From Microcaldota archaeon (GTDB lineage Archaea; Micrarchaeota; Micrarchaeia; Norongarragalinales; UBA97): DNA of 12,941 bases. The notes beneath the pieces were generated by a model. That model saw nothing but the letters and a program-made list of their open reading frames with translations, was not told where the DNA came from and did no database searches. A program made the position numbers and the translations under genes. Below, piece after piece: positions 7,701-12,787 of the stretch. Location: positions 1-12,941 of the forward strand of contig JACRGG010000023.1 of the NCBI GenBank assembly GCA_016217775.1, in the 5' to 3' direction. Positions within the stretch are counted from its first letter, which is position 1; every line of letters starts with the position of its first letter.

Positions 7701-9249
7701 ATGCCTGCGCAGCGGCATCCAGCGCCCTGCCGGACGCCGCGTCGGTCGCGTTAATCCTCAATTCCGAGAGGGGGGCAAAGAGCTCGATTGACTGGTTGTA
7801 GGACGCCCTTGGGTCTTGCGCCGCTGATTCGCCCACCAACTCGTTCAACGCGGCCTTGGCGAGGAGTTTCCCGCCGCCGGGAACTGATTTTGGGACGGTG
7901 AAGTACGCGTACCCGTCCTCGCCGGTTTCAAACGCCGGGATTCCGAGGAAGAAGCCGTCGAACGCCCCGCCCGCGATGAACAACGCGACTTGCGCGCTTG
8001 CCGCGGGCAGAGAGTTTGAAAAGACTAAGTAAGACGCGCCAACGTAATTGCCGGCTTTTTGCGCGTCAAGGGAAATAGAGTAGCTCTCGCCTGGCTTCAC
8101 GCGGGTTTTAATCGCGGGGAGAAAATCTTCCTTGGACGCACTCACGTAGTAAGACTGGCTTTCGTCAACGTCCTGGAATTTCGCGAGGCCCGACGAGTCG
8201 GTGGCCTTCGAGTCCAACTGCTTGTTTGACTTGATGTCGTACAAGAACACGTCGGAGAGCGGCAGGGCCTTGCCTGCAGAGTCGGTTACGGAAACGCTTA
8301 TTGCGGTTGGAGCGCCGGAAACTTTTTTCTCAAGCGCGACGAGCATCCCATCGTCTTTTGAAAGCGAGAGCGGCTCTGACGAGAATTTTTTGTAAGCCCC
8401 GGACGGGTCGGTTGCCTCAATGGAAAATTGCTTGCCTGCAACAATTGAGAAACTCGCTTGCCCCCCGCTGGTCTTTTGCAATCCGATGGGCTTGCCAAAC
8501 GAGTCCTTGGCCGTCACCACGATGTTGTCAACGCCGTTCGCGTCGGAGTCCTGCACCGAGACGGTGAAGGAGTACTTGGCTTCCGGCTTTTCGTCCGCGG
8601 ACAAGTAAATCGTTATCGGCGAGAATGAAGAGCCGGCAATCTCGCTTGTTGAAAGGCTTAGAACAGAGTTTGCGGCAAAGCCGTTCTTGCTGGCCGCAAC
8701 GCTCGCATCGGACGGAAGGGAGTCGAGCGAAAAGACTGCTTCGCCGTTCGCGTCGGTCGTAGCCGTCTTGGTGCCTGCGGAGAAGCTAAGCGTCACCAGG
8801 CTTTGGGAAAGCGCGGCGTTGGAGTTTTTGTCAACTACGAGGACTTTAAGCGCGCTTGCCTTGGGCAGGGGAGATTGCGCGGAGAGTGAAACTAAGCTAG
8901 TTAAATCCGTTGGGGAAAGCCCTATTGATTGGTTCTCAAACCCCTCTTTTGAAACCGTTGCGGACAAATCGGTTTGGGGCGCTTTCTCGAACAGCGCCTC
9001 GCCGTTTGAATCGGTGAACGCGGTTTGCGAAAACCCGCGGCCTGAAAGGATTACTTGCGCTTGAGGCACCGCCAAGCCGCTTGAGTCCGTTACCGTCAGG
9101 ACGACGGCCTTCCCGCCTTGACTGGCAAACGCGGGGTACGCAAAAAACGCGGCCGCGGCTAGGGCTAATGCGATAAAAACGGGGACTAGGATGTTTGGAG
9201 AAGGAACGCCTTTTTCTTCAAGCGATGATAGAAACTCGGAGTAATCCAC
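1735..9249 (-). CDS. Giant N-terminally anchored Cys-rich multi-domain surface protein
   Basis: A 2504 aa protein, probably a surface stalk or adhesin. Residues 1-18 form a short charged cytoplasmic segment (FLSSLEEKGVPSP), and about 19-42 are a single hydrophobic span that anchors the chain with its bulk outside. Carboxypeptidase-regulatory/Ig-like domains follow, recognisable by 'TDSNGEALF'-type motifs, at about 47-112, 132-198, 224-296 and 315-388. Looser beta domains run to about 1100. The C-terminal half (about 1128-2466) appears to contain repeated two-cysteine beta modules, with a Cys-rich patch at 1255-1305 and two pairs of C-x-(D/N)-G...DCGG-x-C knots at about 1427-1480 and 1604-1663. 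A Q/N/Y/P-rich insert lies near 1816-1950. The tail is Gly/Thr/Lys-rich and lacks a C-terminal span or sorting motif. The start is GTG, 35 bases after a TATA box; no strong ribosome binding site is seen. The ligand is unknown. An enzymatic role cannot be excluded, but no catalytic motif was noticed. Confidence 0.85.
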   Translation of the reverse strand: MDYSEFLSSLEEKGVPSPNILVPVFIALALAAAAFFAYPAFASQGGKAVVLTVTDSSGLAVPQAQVILSGRGFSQTAFTDSNGEALFEKAPQTDLSATVSKEGFENQSIGLSPTDLTSLVSLSAQSPLPKASALKVLVVDKNSNAALSQSLVTLSFSAGTKTATTDANGEAVFSLDSLPSDASVAASKNGFAANSVLSLSTSEIAGSSFSPITIYLSADEKPEAKYSFTVSVQDSDANGVDNIVVTAKDSFGKPIGLQKTSGGQASFSIVAGKQFSIEATDPSGAYKKFSSEPLSLSKDDGMLVALEKKVSGAPTAISVSVTDSAGKALPLSDVFLYDIKSNKQLDSKATDSSGLAKFQDVDESQSYYVSASKEDFLPAIKTRVKPGESYSISLDAQKAGNYVGASYLVFSNSLPAASAQVALFIAGGAFDGFFLGIPAFETGEDGYAYFTVPKSVPGGGKLLAKAALNELVGESAAQDPRASYNQSIELFAPLSELRINATDAASGRALDAAAQAFVDGKQISSCRSASAGSLCVLKIPGNSQFTYSVGAPNYVLFESSASTLYPTESRVEKIQLHSIDSIKAAKVVFDGLFDSLGRKVEFPTNAAEYAAKFTLTAPKSDFSGITIRAGGELSAENDFAFISYAPLLDGAILSGGKTFSTTACQSTGSDLNAYKFVQYDFNKSSGFSRQLSVKIQVLDGVPAGKPLLLYYSAFSSNSDDPSIYPFEEKAAAELIKAGGARALSKTDFCTAPQQKAELTFSSFSYSCSNGVCGLFVFSKDSKKATKNLDIPLGGQARVDYSIASATPINSIDVFTKHFVEGDDVLESGSTATQAGGSKISLAASFSSSDSPSSPSSTPAFSVPVDWVKGKTSAGSFSLRAVKPSNLAAVSFGLNGESEESSAKFTTTMRVSGRRAFRKPVVSPSQFTLGLEESLSIDLLDSLGERIADAQVAAFECEGRPLNGVEAFLSGDGTTNAGKSGHYEILLKPSKVGKIGVRAQGADFAVYETPLSDCISVSQSDYISAQPTEISLTGDSSTGLSNATLAYSLLPVSTRVTTSFSCDGAQNNLVKVNPSSFELQALDEVELALSVAKGANLRDKYCVLSLNAQAGASSVQNLLLSVFVNVTDYSQPATKDIAPGATLVFPLSKTGDIAFGSGQYSTKALGELQSCSLMEFSQGASSSGGTSVSCLDNGRIMQVTSSYDLSDSSVCFPQTGLIQLTAPNGVSQFISLRVIGPSGARQCAVTVTPSTPPSQCVQEGGISGGGDCCSGLTDSNGVCVRAESCSADSDCPSGQLCSLGSCVVQGINYDALPSAIEFALSSTMEATKYFDASKIFSTIPASAPDECEVSQATLDSESKGRIFAKCEPDATGRITVLRVDASYSSMKFPYLNYGARATILLKKQGLASKEVFVKVKFDPSTQFPQNKADCSNGVLDGDEAGIDCGGSCPNLCSKAACNNRIKDENEEGIDCGGVCSNSCVKTSLQKIGATVSLTLDSLLQDKKLLSLEPIEAAGCKITSCSLRPSISDSRLNKNRPITSYVTLDEARCLDGVLDLQAEYNSFPGLYRSYQGSGAILFECENKPSVQRPVSVGLDSSLADLPDKQLTCSDGVKNADEHSVDCGGSCELFEQKSCPAPSCSDGVSNGDEAGVDCGGSCSTLCTADLYEPVEEMVYAVLDSDGTFLKQFNLASLGAVTSCSVKMIPLLDPSAPRGSVFASCSNNVLTVDAQFPREGLYNSFAQGGRISFNLKNGGRATKQLVVDANNVFGIPFTKPVTGVATLPSRISLTASSSPYQFNYGQGYSSESVYPVKFKDAPSCDVKGFALNYLNSGQFYPQNSFAQTPFNQQNWLTGYGFQQYSYNPVGVPMGCQPPQVFSNPLGCPICQDYLGYDGEAKNSVQSAPAYSNGLYSQNPLFAPNSGIPVECSPPLICTKQGFEACKLKYCQPSQLTNQLNQYVSVTATCDQNQLSLSASYNGPSQSTYGVAQGQLVVTSEGATRRIPVSITVIPASSYGGPVYSDSKTMYCSGKYAQFSREGSDKGIPKEIKVYVSPDTGFGETKASGLEIAGPILCNTDAVKSAALKLGLQADDVACSEKEIHVKASSASAGGYSGGEATGEISWSYGFANDFTAKTKITFVKDDFTPLEFPLFVSAGDGRVDNYELSSEDSKSKFAGIDSEASSVGGLKDGEINFHKGIVSFGELEFDVKKVKASSAGSVFVKTVSPSAYETTREVTLLPIIVPGNNVNLNVASRGASYSIDSDKNPALLPKFYSDGKKVEGVTCTPLKPSFEAVPTVSCESADDGLKISFDFNSLFAGAIDERVPFRLEYLGQSYEFSVKLTSPAKTGAASATTAKAEAKPESSVELSVYRISVDKKTNKETPSDALNQKSDGKYHVNQGQKVRIGASYAKVSTVTPELSCNNIPGVKLNTVSVDSFGDQATSYYFFTQPDESALCKFGITVGEGTQKVIQISSETKEKTGETPAPGKKSKGAGTTSGGSKITVPSNGG
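1738..1743 (-). promoter_or_regulatory. Ribosome binding site inside the end of the giant gene
   Basis: On the minus strand GGTGGC sits about 6 bases before the ATG of the 447 aa gene. It also encodes the last two glycines of the 2504 aa protein. GGTG is a common archaeal Shine-Dalgarno core. The overlap supports this start codon and translational coupling of the two genes. Confidence 0.65.
3400..3800 (-). other. Region encoding a Q/N/Y/P-rich insert in the giant protein
   Basis: About 130 codons encode a low-complexity segment rich in Gln, Asn, Tyr, Pro and Phe, with several cysteines (for example 'NSFAQTPFNQQNWLTGYGF' and a 'CPIC' pair). It falls between the first and last strands of one beta module and looks like a long surface loop. 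Composition of this type is seen in flexible or self-associating extracellular segments; whether it aggregates or binds anything is unknown. Confidence 0.6.
4273..4434 (-). repeat. Cys-knot repeats 3 and 4 (DCGG motif)
   Basis: Two tandem units read CSDGVKNADEHSVDCGGSC and CSDGVSNGDEAGVDCGGSC in the giant protein. This acidic, disulfide-forming pattern recurs in secreted proteins of archaea and of some bacteria, where it typically links larger extracellular domains. The acidic D/N residues between the cysteines could bind calcium, which is inference. The pair separates two of the two-cysteine beta modules. Confidence 0.75.
4816..4966 (-). repeat. Cys-knot repeats 1 and 2 (DCGG motif)
   Basis: Two tandem units, CSNGVLDGDEAGIDCGGSC and then CNNRIKDENEEGIDCGGVC, each closed by a further Cys. 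They match the pair at 4273-4434 in spacing and in the invariant DCGG. The DNA is also conserved, with near-identical CGAGCCCCCGCAGTCAA words on the plus strand in both pairs, suggesting fairly recent duplication or gene conversion. Confidence 0.75.
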
Positions 9250-9283
9250 TTGCCAGCCCTGTTAGATAATAGGGAAAAGATTG

Positions 9284-9292
9284 TTTATAAAA
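9284..9292 (-). promoter_or_regulatory. TATA box for the giant surface-protein gene
   Basis: The minus strand reads TTTTATAAA here, a near-ideal archaeal TATA box. Its centre is about 39 bases upstream of the GTG start. With the usual spacing of about 26 bases, transcription would begin near 9262, leaving a leader of roughly 13 nt. This supports a separate transcript for the giant and the 447 aa gene. Confidence 0.65.
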
Positions 9293-9302
9293 CCATATTG
9301 CA

Positions 9303-9358
9303 CGCGGGGAGCCCGCGCGGCAAAAAACTCGGGGGGGAGAGAGCGCTGGCGAAAAAAA
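9303..9358 (-). terminator. T-tract terminator region after the pilin-like Cys-rich gene
   Basis: On the minus strand, within 40-95 bases past the stop of the upstream gene, there is a T7 run (9352-9358), a T6 run (9322-9327), and a perfect GC hairpin CGCGGG-CTC-CCCGCG (9303-9317). T-tracts are the usual archaeal termination signal. The hairpin follows them rather than preceding them, so it is not a bacterial-type terminator and may only block read-through or fold in the RNA. Confidence 0.5.
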
Positions 9359-9394
9359 TTAATAAAACGTTGGGCGGAGGGAGGAGGGGAAAAT

Positions 9395-11116
9395 TCAGGG
9401 AGAGAAATGCTTGGGGTTGATCTGGAAGCAAAACCGGTTTCCGTCCTGGTCGGTCAAAAACTGCGGGCGCTTGTCCTCGACCTCGAGCGACCAGGCAAGC
9501 GAGTCTATAAAGCCGCAGTAGCTGCCTTCGGTTGAACTGCATAATCCCGCGTCCACGGCCGTCCTAAGAGGAGTTGAATCAGGGTTGCTTAACGGCACTA
9601 CCGTCGGGGAACCAAGTGCCGCGCCGGCCCTGCTCTTGTCCGAAAAATCCGTTACCGCATTCTCATCGCAAAGCAGGTACTTGTAGTCATAGCCCGTGTC
9701 CGCCAAGTTCCGGCTTTGCAGATACAGGCGTAATTTTGAAGCGTCTTCAAACGGCTTGCAGGCCACGTTGCCCCTTATGAAATCATCAAAGAAAGTATTC
9801 GAGACTTTTTTCTTAGCCTCTGCGTCGGTTGAAATCAGCGCAGCGTCCCTGCCTGCCTTGGTGAATTTCTTTCCCGCGGGGCGTACGCTGTTTAAGGACG
9901 CGTCCTTGCATCCCTTCCCGACGCAGTACCCGTCGACAACTCCTGGCACATTGGGCGTAGCAGGCGTTTTGTAAGCGAATTTGTCGAACGTGTTGAAGGA
10001 CAAGTCGTAGTATTGGTAAAACGGGTATTTTACTTGCACCAAAAACGCCTCGTCGCCGACCGCGCCGCTGCGCAAAGCGTTCCCGAACTTGTCCTGCGCG
10101 ACGATTCGGGGCATTTTCTTAAACAATTCCTCGGAAGCGGCGACGTTCACGTTGATGAAGAAAGTCCCGTCCTCGCACCCGGGCAGGACGTTCTCTGCCT
10201 TGCAGCTTCCGTCTGACTCGAACTTGCCGGGCTTGCAGCACTGGAACGGCTTTGCCTTGTTTTTCGCGAAATTACTGCAGTCGAACAAAAACTCTCCGAC
10301 CAAGTCGCTGCACAACCCCGACGCGGCGTAATTTACCCGCAGCTTGTGGGACGCGCCGTTCTTGTCGCGGCACGAATCCGGAGCACTGGACGGCGCGGAG
10401 CGAAAAGAGCAGCTTACATCCGTTGGCCCAACGCAGGGAGTGTCTACAAGAATATCCCCGTTTTCTGGATCTAACCCGCCGTTGTCGTTGACGTCGCAGT
10501 AGGTTGTCCAAAGCAATTCTCCGACTGCGTCCTTGCTTGCCGGGTCTAGGGTAAAGTCGACTCCCTCGAAGCTGTACGAAAGCGTAGTCAAGTTAAGCCA
10601 CGCGGTAATCCCGTAAGCCTTGTTCACCCCGCAAACCCCCTGCTTGATTATGTCCGTCGCCTCCACGCACTTGAAGTAGCGAAGCTCGGCATCGCTAATC
10701 GAATTAGGGTCAGAACTGCCGCCGAAGAGCAAACTCGCCTTCTTGTAGTCAACGGGCTTTGACGGGTTGGGGCACACTGAAGGGTTTTGAATTAAATTCA
10801 AGCTGCTTCCCGTGACTCCGGGGGGGATTGGCCCGCAAGTGTCTTCAGGCGCGTTGGATATCGTGAAGAGGCTCCAGCACTGGGCGGTCAGGAAGCTTTC
10901 AATGCTCCGCGCGATGGACACGGAAAAAATCGCCTTCATATCCGAGCGGTAATTGTCCAGAATCGTCACGATGCGGTTGTGGTACGCATCCGATACTATT
11001 TTTGAAACCTCGGCCTTGTCGGACTGGCCTACGTGCACGACGAACAAAATAGCGGCCAAGAAGATAATCGTCCCAAGCAACGGGGCGGCAATGAACGCCT
11101 TTCTCTCCATAAGCAT
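9395..11116 (-). CDS. Cys-rich exported protein with pilin-like N-terminal membrane anchor
   Basis: A protein of 573 aa (571 if translation starts at the second Met, 11110). The N-terminus, ERKAFIAAP followed by a hydrophobic span to about residue 27, resembles archaeal pilin-like signal anchors: a basic 'RKAF' step and then a long hydrophobic helix. A polar helical stretch follows to about residue 75. The rest has 22 cysteines by my count, spread throughout, implying a heavily disulfide-bonded extracellular domain. At about residue 207 the motif DVNDNGGLDPENGD fits a calcium-binding loop of EF-hand/dockerin type. I do not recognise the family. It precedes the giant surface gene on the same strand but appears to have its own terminator. 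A T7AA tract centred 26 bases upstream of the second Met could act as a weak TATA element and slightly favours that start. Processing by a prepilin peptidase is conjecture. Confidence 0.8.
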   Translation of the reverse strand: MLMERKAFIAAPLLGTIIFLAAILFVVHVGQSDKAEVSKIVSDAYHNRIVTILDNYRSDMKAIFSVSIARSIESFLTAQCWSLFTISNAPEDTCGPIPPGVTGSSLNLIQNPSVCPNPSKPVDYKKASLLFGGSSDPNSISDAELRYFKCVEATDIIKQGVCGVNKAYGITAWLNLTTLSYSFEGVDFTLDPASKDAVGELLWTTYCDVNDNGGLDPENGDILVDTPCVGPTDVSCSFRSAPSSAPDSCRDKNGASHKLRVNYAASGLCSDLVGEFLFDCSNFAKNKAKPFQCCKPGKFESDGSCKAENVLPGCEDGTFFINVNVAASEELFKKMPRIVAQDKFGNALRSGAVGDEAFLVQVKYPFYQYYDLSFNTFDKFAYKTPATPNVPGVVDGYCVGKGCKDASLNSVRPAGKKFTKAGRDAALISTDAEAKKKVSNTFFDDFIRGNVACKPFEDASKLRLYLQSRNLADTGYDYKYLLCDENAVTDFSDKSRAGAALGSPTVVPLSNPDSTPLRTAVDAGLCSSTEGSYCGFIDSLAWSLEVEDKRPQFLTDQDGNRFCFQINPKHFSP

Positions 11117-11133
11117 TAGACGAAAGCCGGGTT

Positions 11134-11140
11134 AAAAAAA
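11134..11140 (-). terminator. Possible T7 terminator after vapC
   Basis: A run of seven T on the minus strand lies 33-39 bases after the vapC stop and 18-24 bases before the next gene's first ATG. It fits an archaeal T-tract terminator for the toxin-antitoxin transcript. The same AT-rich block (CTTTTTTTAA) could instead be part of the promoter of the following gene; sequence alone cannot separate these. Confidence 0.4.
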
Positions 11141-11172
11141 GCATATGGGGAAAACAACGAGGTAAGAGGAAT

Positions 11173-11583
11173 TCACAAGTGTTTTTCCAAAAACTCCGCG
11201 ACTTTGACTATCCCGATTCCATTAAACTCCTTGAGCTTAAGCAAGTGGCTATCGCCACTTATGACAAAATCCGCCCCGCAGTCAACCGCGCACTCCAAAA
11301 TAATGTTGTCCGACGGGTCGTCCTTAACCGCGTCCAACCTAGTCTTTGAGTCGACGAGGACGGCTGTTTCAAAAACTAATTCCAAGAACCGCGTTTTCTG
11401 CTCTTGCGAGAAGCCAAAGCGCGGGTAGTCAAGCACGCGCTTGAGCTCATCCACTTGCTTTAATGAAGCAAACCAGTAGGCTTTTCCTTCAACGATGTTT
11501 TCAAACAATTTCCTGGAATTCCCGCGCCAGCCTAGGGCCGAAATAAGGTTGTTAGTGTCTACGACTATCCTTTTCTTGCCCAT
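11173..11583 (-). CDS. vapC: PIN-domain toxin VapC (PIN_3 / COG1569 type)
   Basis: A 136 aa PIN-domain protein, predicted to be a metal-dependent ribonuclease that acts as the toxin of a type II toxin-antitoxin pair. The acidic active-site residues can be placed: Asp9 in 'VVDTNNLISAL', Glu46 in 'VDELKRVL', Asp92 in 'DDPSDNIIL' and Asp111 in 'VISGDSHLL'. Length and the 'DxDN/GD..L' layout fit the subfamily annotated as 'putative toxin-antitoxin system toxin component, PIN family'. All key residues are present, so the toxin is probably active. The ATG start overlaps the end of the antitoxin gene by 19 bases, the usual VapBC arrangement. Its RNA target cannot be told from sequence. Confidence 0.9.
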   Translation of the reverse strand: MGKKRIVVDTNNLISALGWRGNSRKLFENIVEGKAYWFASLKQVDELKRVLDYPRFGFSQEQKTRFLELVFETAVLVDSKTRLDAVKDDPSDNIILECAVDCGADFVISGDSHLLKLKEFNGIGIVKVAEFLEKHL

Positions 11584-11843
11584 TTAAGCGCCCCGCCGAC
11601 ATCGCTTTTTTTCACCCCGCGCGCCTTAAAGTGCTTTTCAACTTGGGCGGCGAGAGAGCCGAACTTCACGCGGACGGAAGGCAGCATTGCTTTCTTGAAC
11701 AGCACCCCACCTTCAACTGGGAATACAAAAAACCTCTCGCCCGGCTCAATGCTCTCCGAATTCCGAATGCTCTGCGGGACTACAAGCTGCCCCTTTGCAG
11801 ACATTTTAACCAAATCCAAATTACTCAAGTTCTTGAAAGCCAC
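11565..11843 (-). CDS. vapB: AbrB/SpoVT-type antitoxin VapB
   Basis: A 92 aa protein with an N-terminal swapped-hairpin AbrB DNA-binding domain, seen in 'VKMSAKGQLVVPQSIR' followed by 'IEPGERFFVFPVEGGVLF'. The C-terminal part 'KARGVKKSDVGGALKWARKG' resembles the helical toxin-binding tail of archaeal VapB proteins. It should bind and neutralise the adjacent PIN toxin and repress its own promoter. I chose the GTG at 11843 because AGGTGG lies 5 bases upstream of it; an in-frame GTG at 11852 would add three residues, and an internal ATG at 11804 would cut into the DNA-binding domain. A palindromic operator lies just upstream. Confidence 0.85.
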   Translation of the reverse strand: MAFKNLSNLDLVKMSAKGQLVVPQSIRNSESIEPGERFFVFPVEGGVLFKKAMLPSVRVKFGSLAAQVEKHFKARGVKKSDVGGALKWARKG

Positions 11844-11848
11844 GCAAA

Positions 11849-11854
11849 CCACCT
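11849..11854 (-). promoter_or_regulatory. Ribosome binding site deciding the vapB start
   Basis: AGGTGG on the minus strand, 5 bases before the GTG at 11843. It overlaps the alternative upstream GTG (11850-11852), so ribosomes bound here would initiate at the downstream GTG. Confidence 0.55.
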
Positions 11855-11862
11855 AGTTAAAC

Positions 11863-11879
11863 AGTTGAACGGTTCAACT
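11863..11879. promoter_or_regulatory. Palindromic operator of vapBC
   Basis: AGTTGAAC-G-GTTCAACT is a perfect 17-bp palindrome with 8-bp arms. It lies 20 bases upstream of the vapB start and immediately downstream of the TATA-like element, overlapping the predicted polymerase contact region. AbrB-type antitoxins commonly bind such sites to repress their own operon, so this is a good candidate for VapB or VapBC binding. Confidence 0.6.
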
Positions 11880-11886
11880 AATTAAA
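11879..11886 (-). promoter_or_regulatory. TATA-like box of vapBC
   Basis: The minus strand reads TTTAATTA, centred about 40 bases before the GTG of vapB. A start of transcription about 26 bases downstream would fall near 11857, leaving a leader of about 14 nt that contains AGGTGG. The palindrome at 11863-11879 would lie between box and start. Confidence 0.45.
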
Positions 11887-11904
11887 GCTTTCTAATAATC
11901 CGGC

Positions 11905-12486
11905 TTAAGCGCCCTTTTTTCTACCGCCAAAGCCGAGCCGGCCATAGTACCACAGCGCGTAGTAGCCGATTAGCAAGGCGAGGAGAAAGCCGCGGAAGAG
12001 CCACTCGTGCACGAACGGAAGAAAATCCGTGCCCACGAAATACAGGGTTACTGCAATGCGGATTGGGTTGAATGCTAAAAACAAGGCGAATCCGCCGAGC
12101 ACGCCGAAAACCCTTTGCTTGATTGTCTTGTCCCGGCTCGCCAACACGATTCCCGAAAGCACCGACAACTCGATTGCGCCAGCGCACAAGTCAATGATGA
12201 GCGCGGAAAACGATTGGCCGTTGAGGACTCCAAAAATTACTGGCAGGCCGTCCAGGTACGAGACGCCAGCAGAGCCGAATAAACTAATTAAAAACGCGCT
12301 CGAGTACGCCGCGAGTTGGTTGAGGAAAATCCCGGTGATGGAAAAAAACGCGTAGAAAATCGTTGAAAAAACCGCGAACAAAAAGACGAACAAAAGCCCG
12401 TCGTAAAGCTGCGAGTCGGCCTTCTGCACGAACAGCAAACGCTGCAAAAGGCTTTGCGTTATAGCACGTTTTGATTGTTTTTTCAT
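11905..12486 (-). CDS. Archaeosortase/exosortase family transpeptidase
   Basis: A 193 aa integral membrane protein with several hydrophobic segments (about 31-55, 58-78, 92-116, 126-152 and 160-185). The exosortase/archaeosortase catalytic signature is complete: Cys101 in 'IDLCAGAIELSVLSGI', Arg143 in 'FNPIRIAVTLYF' and His160 in 'PFVHEWLF'. Enzymes of this family cleave a C-terminal tripartite sorting signal on exported proteins and may attach them to lipid or another carrier at the cell surface. Its length is usual for the short archaeal forms. Start ATG, stop TAA. It sits between vapBC and the divergent hicB and has its own promoter. None of the secreted proteins in the window carries an obvious C-terminal signal with a membrane span, so the substrates are unknown. 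The specific archaeosortase subtype cannot be assigned from what I see. Confidence 0.88.
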   Translation of the reverse strand: MKKQSKRAITQSLLQRLLFVQKADSQLYDGLLFVFLFAVFSTIFYAFFSITGIFLNQLAAYSSAFLISLFGSAGVSYLDGLPVIFGVLNGQSFSALIIDLCAGAIELSVLSGIVLASRDKTIKQRVFGVLGGFALFLAFNPIRIAVTLYFVGTDFLPFVHEWLFRGFLLALLIGYYALWYYGRLGFGGRKKGA

Positions 12487-12507
12487 TGAAAAAAGTTATA
12501 CCAAAAG

Positions 12508-12517
12508 AATATAAGAA
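12508..12517 (-). promoter_or_regulatory. TATA box of the archaeosortase gene (leaderless)
   Basis: The minus strand reads TCTTATATTC with its centre 26-27 bases upstream of the ATG. That is the spacing expected when transcription begins at or next to the start codon, so the mRNA is probably leaderless. No Shine-Dalgarno motif is seen before this ATG, which agrees. Confidence 0.55.
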
Positions 12518-12522
12518 GCGGT

Positions 12523-12546
12523 CAGCCTAGGGTTTTATTAGGGCTG
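12523..12546 (+). promoter_or_regulatory. hicB promoter with imperfect inverted repeat around the TATA box
   Basis: TTTTATTA at 12533-12540 is a plausible TATA box for hicB, placing the transcript start near 12563. It is flanked by CAGCC-TA and TAGGGCTG, an inverted repeat with one bulged base, which could be an operator. The box lies in an 88-base gap shared with the divergent archaeosortase promoter. Confidence 0.4.
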
Positions 12547-12563
12547 AACTGGAAAATAATATT

Positions 12564-12570
12564 GTGAAGG
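12564..12570 (+). promoter_or_regulatory. Ribosome binding site of hicB
   Basis: GTGAAGG ends 4 bases before the ATG of hicB; its GTGA core matches the archaeal Shine-Dalgarno end GGTGA and supports this start. Confidence 0.45.
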
Positions 12571-12574
12571 CGAA

Positions 12575-12778
12575 ATGAAGTTGCACGTGGTTTTGGAACA
12601 GCAGGAAGAAAGCGGTTTTATCGCATACGTTCCCGAGCTCCCAGGGCGCCACACGCAAGGCGAGACTCGCGCCGAGGCAATTGAGAACATCAGGGAAGCA
12701 AAGGACGCTTACTTGGATGCCTTGAAGGAAAAAAAGCGTTCAGCCACTAAAGTTGAAGTAATCGCGCTTCAAGGCTGA
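12575..12778 (+). CDS. hicB: HicB-family antitoxin (short form)
   Basis: A 67 aa protein with the HicB fold signature: 'GFIAYVPELPGRHTQGETRAEAIENIREAKDAYLDAL'. This matches the family pattern of a degenerate RNase H-like domain with 'PELPG...QG.T..EA..NI.EA...YL'. HicB neutralises the HicA mRNA interferase. At 67 residues it has no C-terminal ribbon-helix-helix or helix-turn-helix domain, so how it would regulate its promoter is unclear. It ends in TGA, 9 bases before the hicA frame. The position normally held by Cys in 'PELPGC' is Arg here, which is a tolerated variation. Confidence 0.85.
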   Translation: MKLHVVLEQQEESGFIAYVPELPGRHTQGETRAEAIENIREAKDAYLDALKEKKRSATKVEVIALQG

Positions 12779-12787
12779 AAAACTGCT

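Noticed and set aside
9303..9317. Bacterial-type intrinsic terminator at the GC hairpin
   Set aside because: The perfect stem is not followed by a T-tract on the minus strand, and on the plus strand there is no gene to terminate; the T-tracts before it are the more likely archaeal signal.
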